Shown here one piece after another: positions 5,178 through 5,893 of a DNA stretch of 5,893 nt. Where the stretch lies: contig CAZSMC010000137.1 in NCBI GenBank assembly GCA_964607755.1, positions 1 to 5,893 of the forward strand. The letters run 5' to 3'. Numbering within the stretch: position 1 is the stretch's first letter; every line of letters starts with the position of its first letter. The notes under the pieces are model-generated. The model did no database searches, was not told the origin of the DNA, and saw nothing but the letters and a program-made list of their open reading frames with translations. The stretch is from CAZSMC01 sp964607755. Lineage in GTDB: Bacteria; Zhuqueibacterota; Zhuqueibacteria; Residuimicrobiales; Krinioviventaceae. The position numbers and the translations under genes were made by a program.

Positions 5178-5893
5178 TGAATTATACAATTGCTGATAAT
5201 ACCAAAATCGGTAAAGACACCACAATCGGACATTATTCTGTTATAGAAAAAGATGTGATTATTGGCCGAAATTGTCATATTGGTCACCACGTTGTTATTC
5301 ACGAAGGAACCATTATCGGGGACAATGTTCGGATCGATGCCTTTAGCGTTCTCGGCAAGAAACCTATGCGTGCCAAACGCAGTATTTTCAAAGACGAAGA
5401 TTTACCATCCGCCACAGTTGGCGATGATTGTCTGATTGGCGCTCACGTGGTCGTTTACACTGGCTCTTCATTAGCCAACAACATTCTCATCGCCGACGGT
5501 GCGGCTGTGCGCGAAAAAGTGTCTGTTGGCGAATACACCATCATTGGACGCAACGCCACTATTGAAAACCTGACCACCATCGGCAAAAAATGCAAACTGG
5601 AAACCAATTGCTATATCACCGCTTATTCTGAAATCGGCGATTATTGTTTTATCGCACCGGGGGTTCACACGACAAATGACAATTTTCTCGGCCGCACCAA
5701 AGAGCGGTTCAAACACTTCAAGGGAGTTACGGTTAAGCGGGGCGGCCGCATCGGCGGTCATGCGACCATATTACCGGGCAGAGTCATTGGCGAAGATGCG
5801 GTTGTTGGTGCGGGGTCGGTCGTCACCCGGGATGTCCCGGCGCGCAAAACAGTGGTCGGCAGCCCGGCACAGGTGGTCAAAGATGTGCCGGAA
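5177..5893 (+). CDS. Hexapeptide-repeat (left-handed beta-helix) sugar-nucleotide N-acyltransferase, 3'-partial
   Basis: The reading frame starts at ATG 5177 and stays open for 239 codons to the window edge, so the stop lies beyond 5893. Hexapeptide turns of the [LIV]-G-x4 type run through most of the protein (for example IGKDTTIG at 11-18 and IIGDNVRI at 47-54). An insert lies near 60-80 (KKPMRAKRSIFKDEDLPSAT). The C-terminal part has GVHTTNDNF (162-170), VKRGGRIGGHATILPG (186-201) and GAGSVVTRDVPA...VVGSPAQVV (211-234). These last blocks closely follow the WlbB/WbpD and FdtC/QdtC-type acetyltransferases that N-acylate 3-amino sugars on nucleotide carriers with an acyl-CoA. The ending VVGSPA usually lies close to the C-terminus, so probably only a few residues are missing. 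Start and stop overlap with the Wzz-like gene places it in the same operon, making precursor synthesis for the exported glycan likely. The exact sugar and acyl donor cannot be told; O-acetylation is a less likely alternative. Confidence 0.88.
   Translation, partial: MNYTIADNTKIGKDTTIGHYSVIEKDVIIGRNCHIGHHVVIHEGTIIGDNVRIDAFSVLGKKPMRAKRSIFKDEDLPSATVGDDCLIGAHVVVYTGSSLANNILIADGAAVREKVSVGEYTIIGRNATIENLTTIGKKCKLETNCYITAYSEIGDYCFIAPGVHTTNDNFLGRTKERFKHFKGVTVKRGGRIGGHATILPGRVIGEDAVVGAGSVVTRDVPARKTVVGSPAQVVKDVPE

Noticed and set aside
5471..5761. A 96-codon open frame on the minus strand.
   Set aside because: It lies opposite the acyltransferase, whose hexapeptide repeats make the + strand reading certain. 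The minus product has no recognisable domain.

Overview
The window is one strand-uniform stretch (all genes on +) from a bacterial exopolysaccharide or capsule locus. Layout: a leader without a gene (1-225); a sigma-54 activator (226-1323); a small secreted fibronectin-type-III protein with a sorting-type C-terminal domain (1326-1904); a gap with two stem-loops (1905-2011); a Wza-class SLBB export protein (2012-3940); a Wzz-class chain-length or co-polymerase protein (3924-5177); and a left-handed beta-helix sugar N-acyltransferase that runs off the right edge (5177-5893+).

The organism is probably a member of the Fibrobacteres-Chlorobi-Bacteroidetes (FCB) superphylum in the broad sense, such as a Calditrichaeota, KSB1 or Marinimicrobia-like lineage, rather than a classical Bacteroidetes. 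The grounds are the YPNPF...WDG...GTYF type C-terminal domain, the long multi-SLBB exporter, and the mix of Shine-Dalgarno-led genes with one gene that has none. G+C looks to be in the mid-40s percent overall. This placement is inference; nothing in the window fixes the species.

The genes make a coherent set. The acyltransferase would finish an N-acylated amino-sugar nucleotide in the cytoplasm. The Wzz-like protein would set chain length or gate export at the inner membrane. The SLBB protein would form the periplasmic and outer-membrane conduit. The activator, which has intact ATPase and sigma-54-contact motifs but no sensory domain, probably switches on transcription at sigma-54 promoters, yet no convincing -24/-12 element is visible here. 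The FN3/sorting-domain protein is translationally coupled to the activator and is the least explained gene. Junctions are tight (stop/start overlap or short spacing at 1320-1326, 17-nt overlap at 3924-3940, TGATG at 5175-5179), so 2012 onward reads as an operon. The only sizeable gap after the leader is 1905-2011.

Most of the window is recognisable EPS machinery. The parts I would look at twice are the tiny FN3-plus-sorting-domain protein, the domain-poor activator with a repeated 11-bp palindrome in its 5' coding region, and the structured, Shine-Dalgarno-less leader of the exporter gene. I see no mobile element, CRISPR array, tRNA or rRNA.
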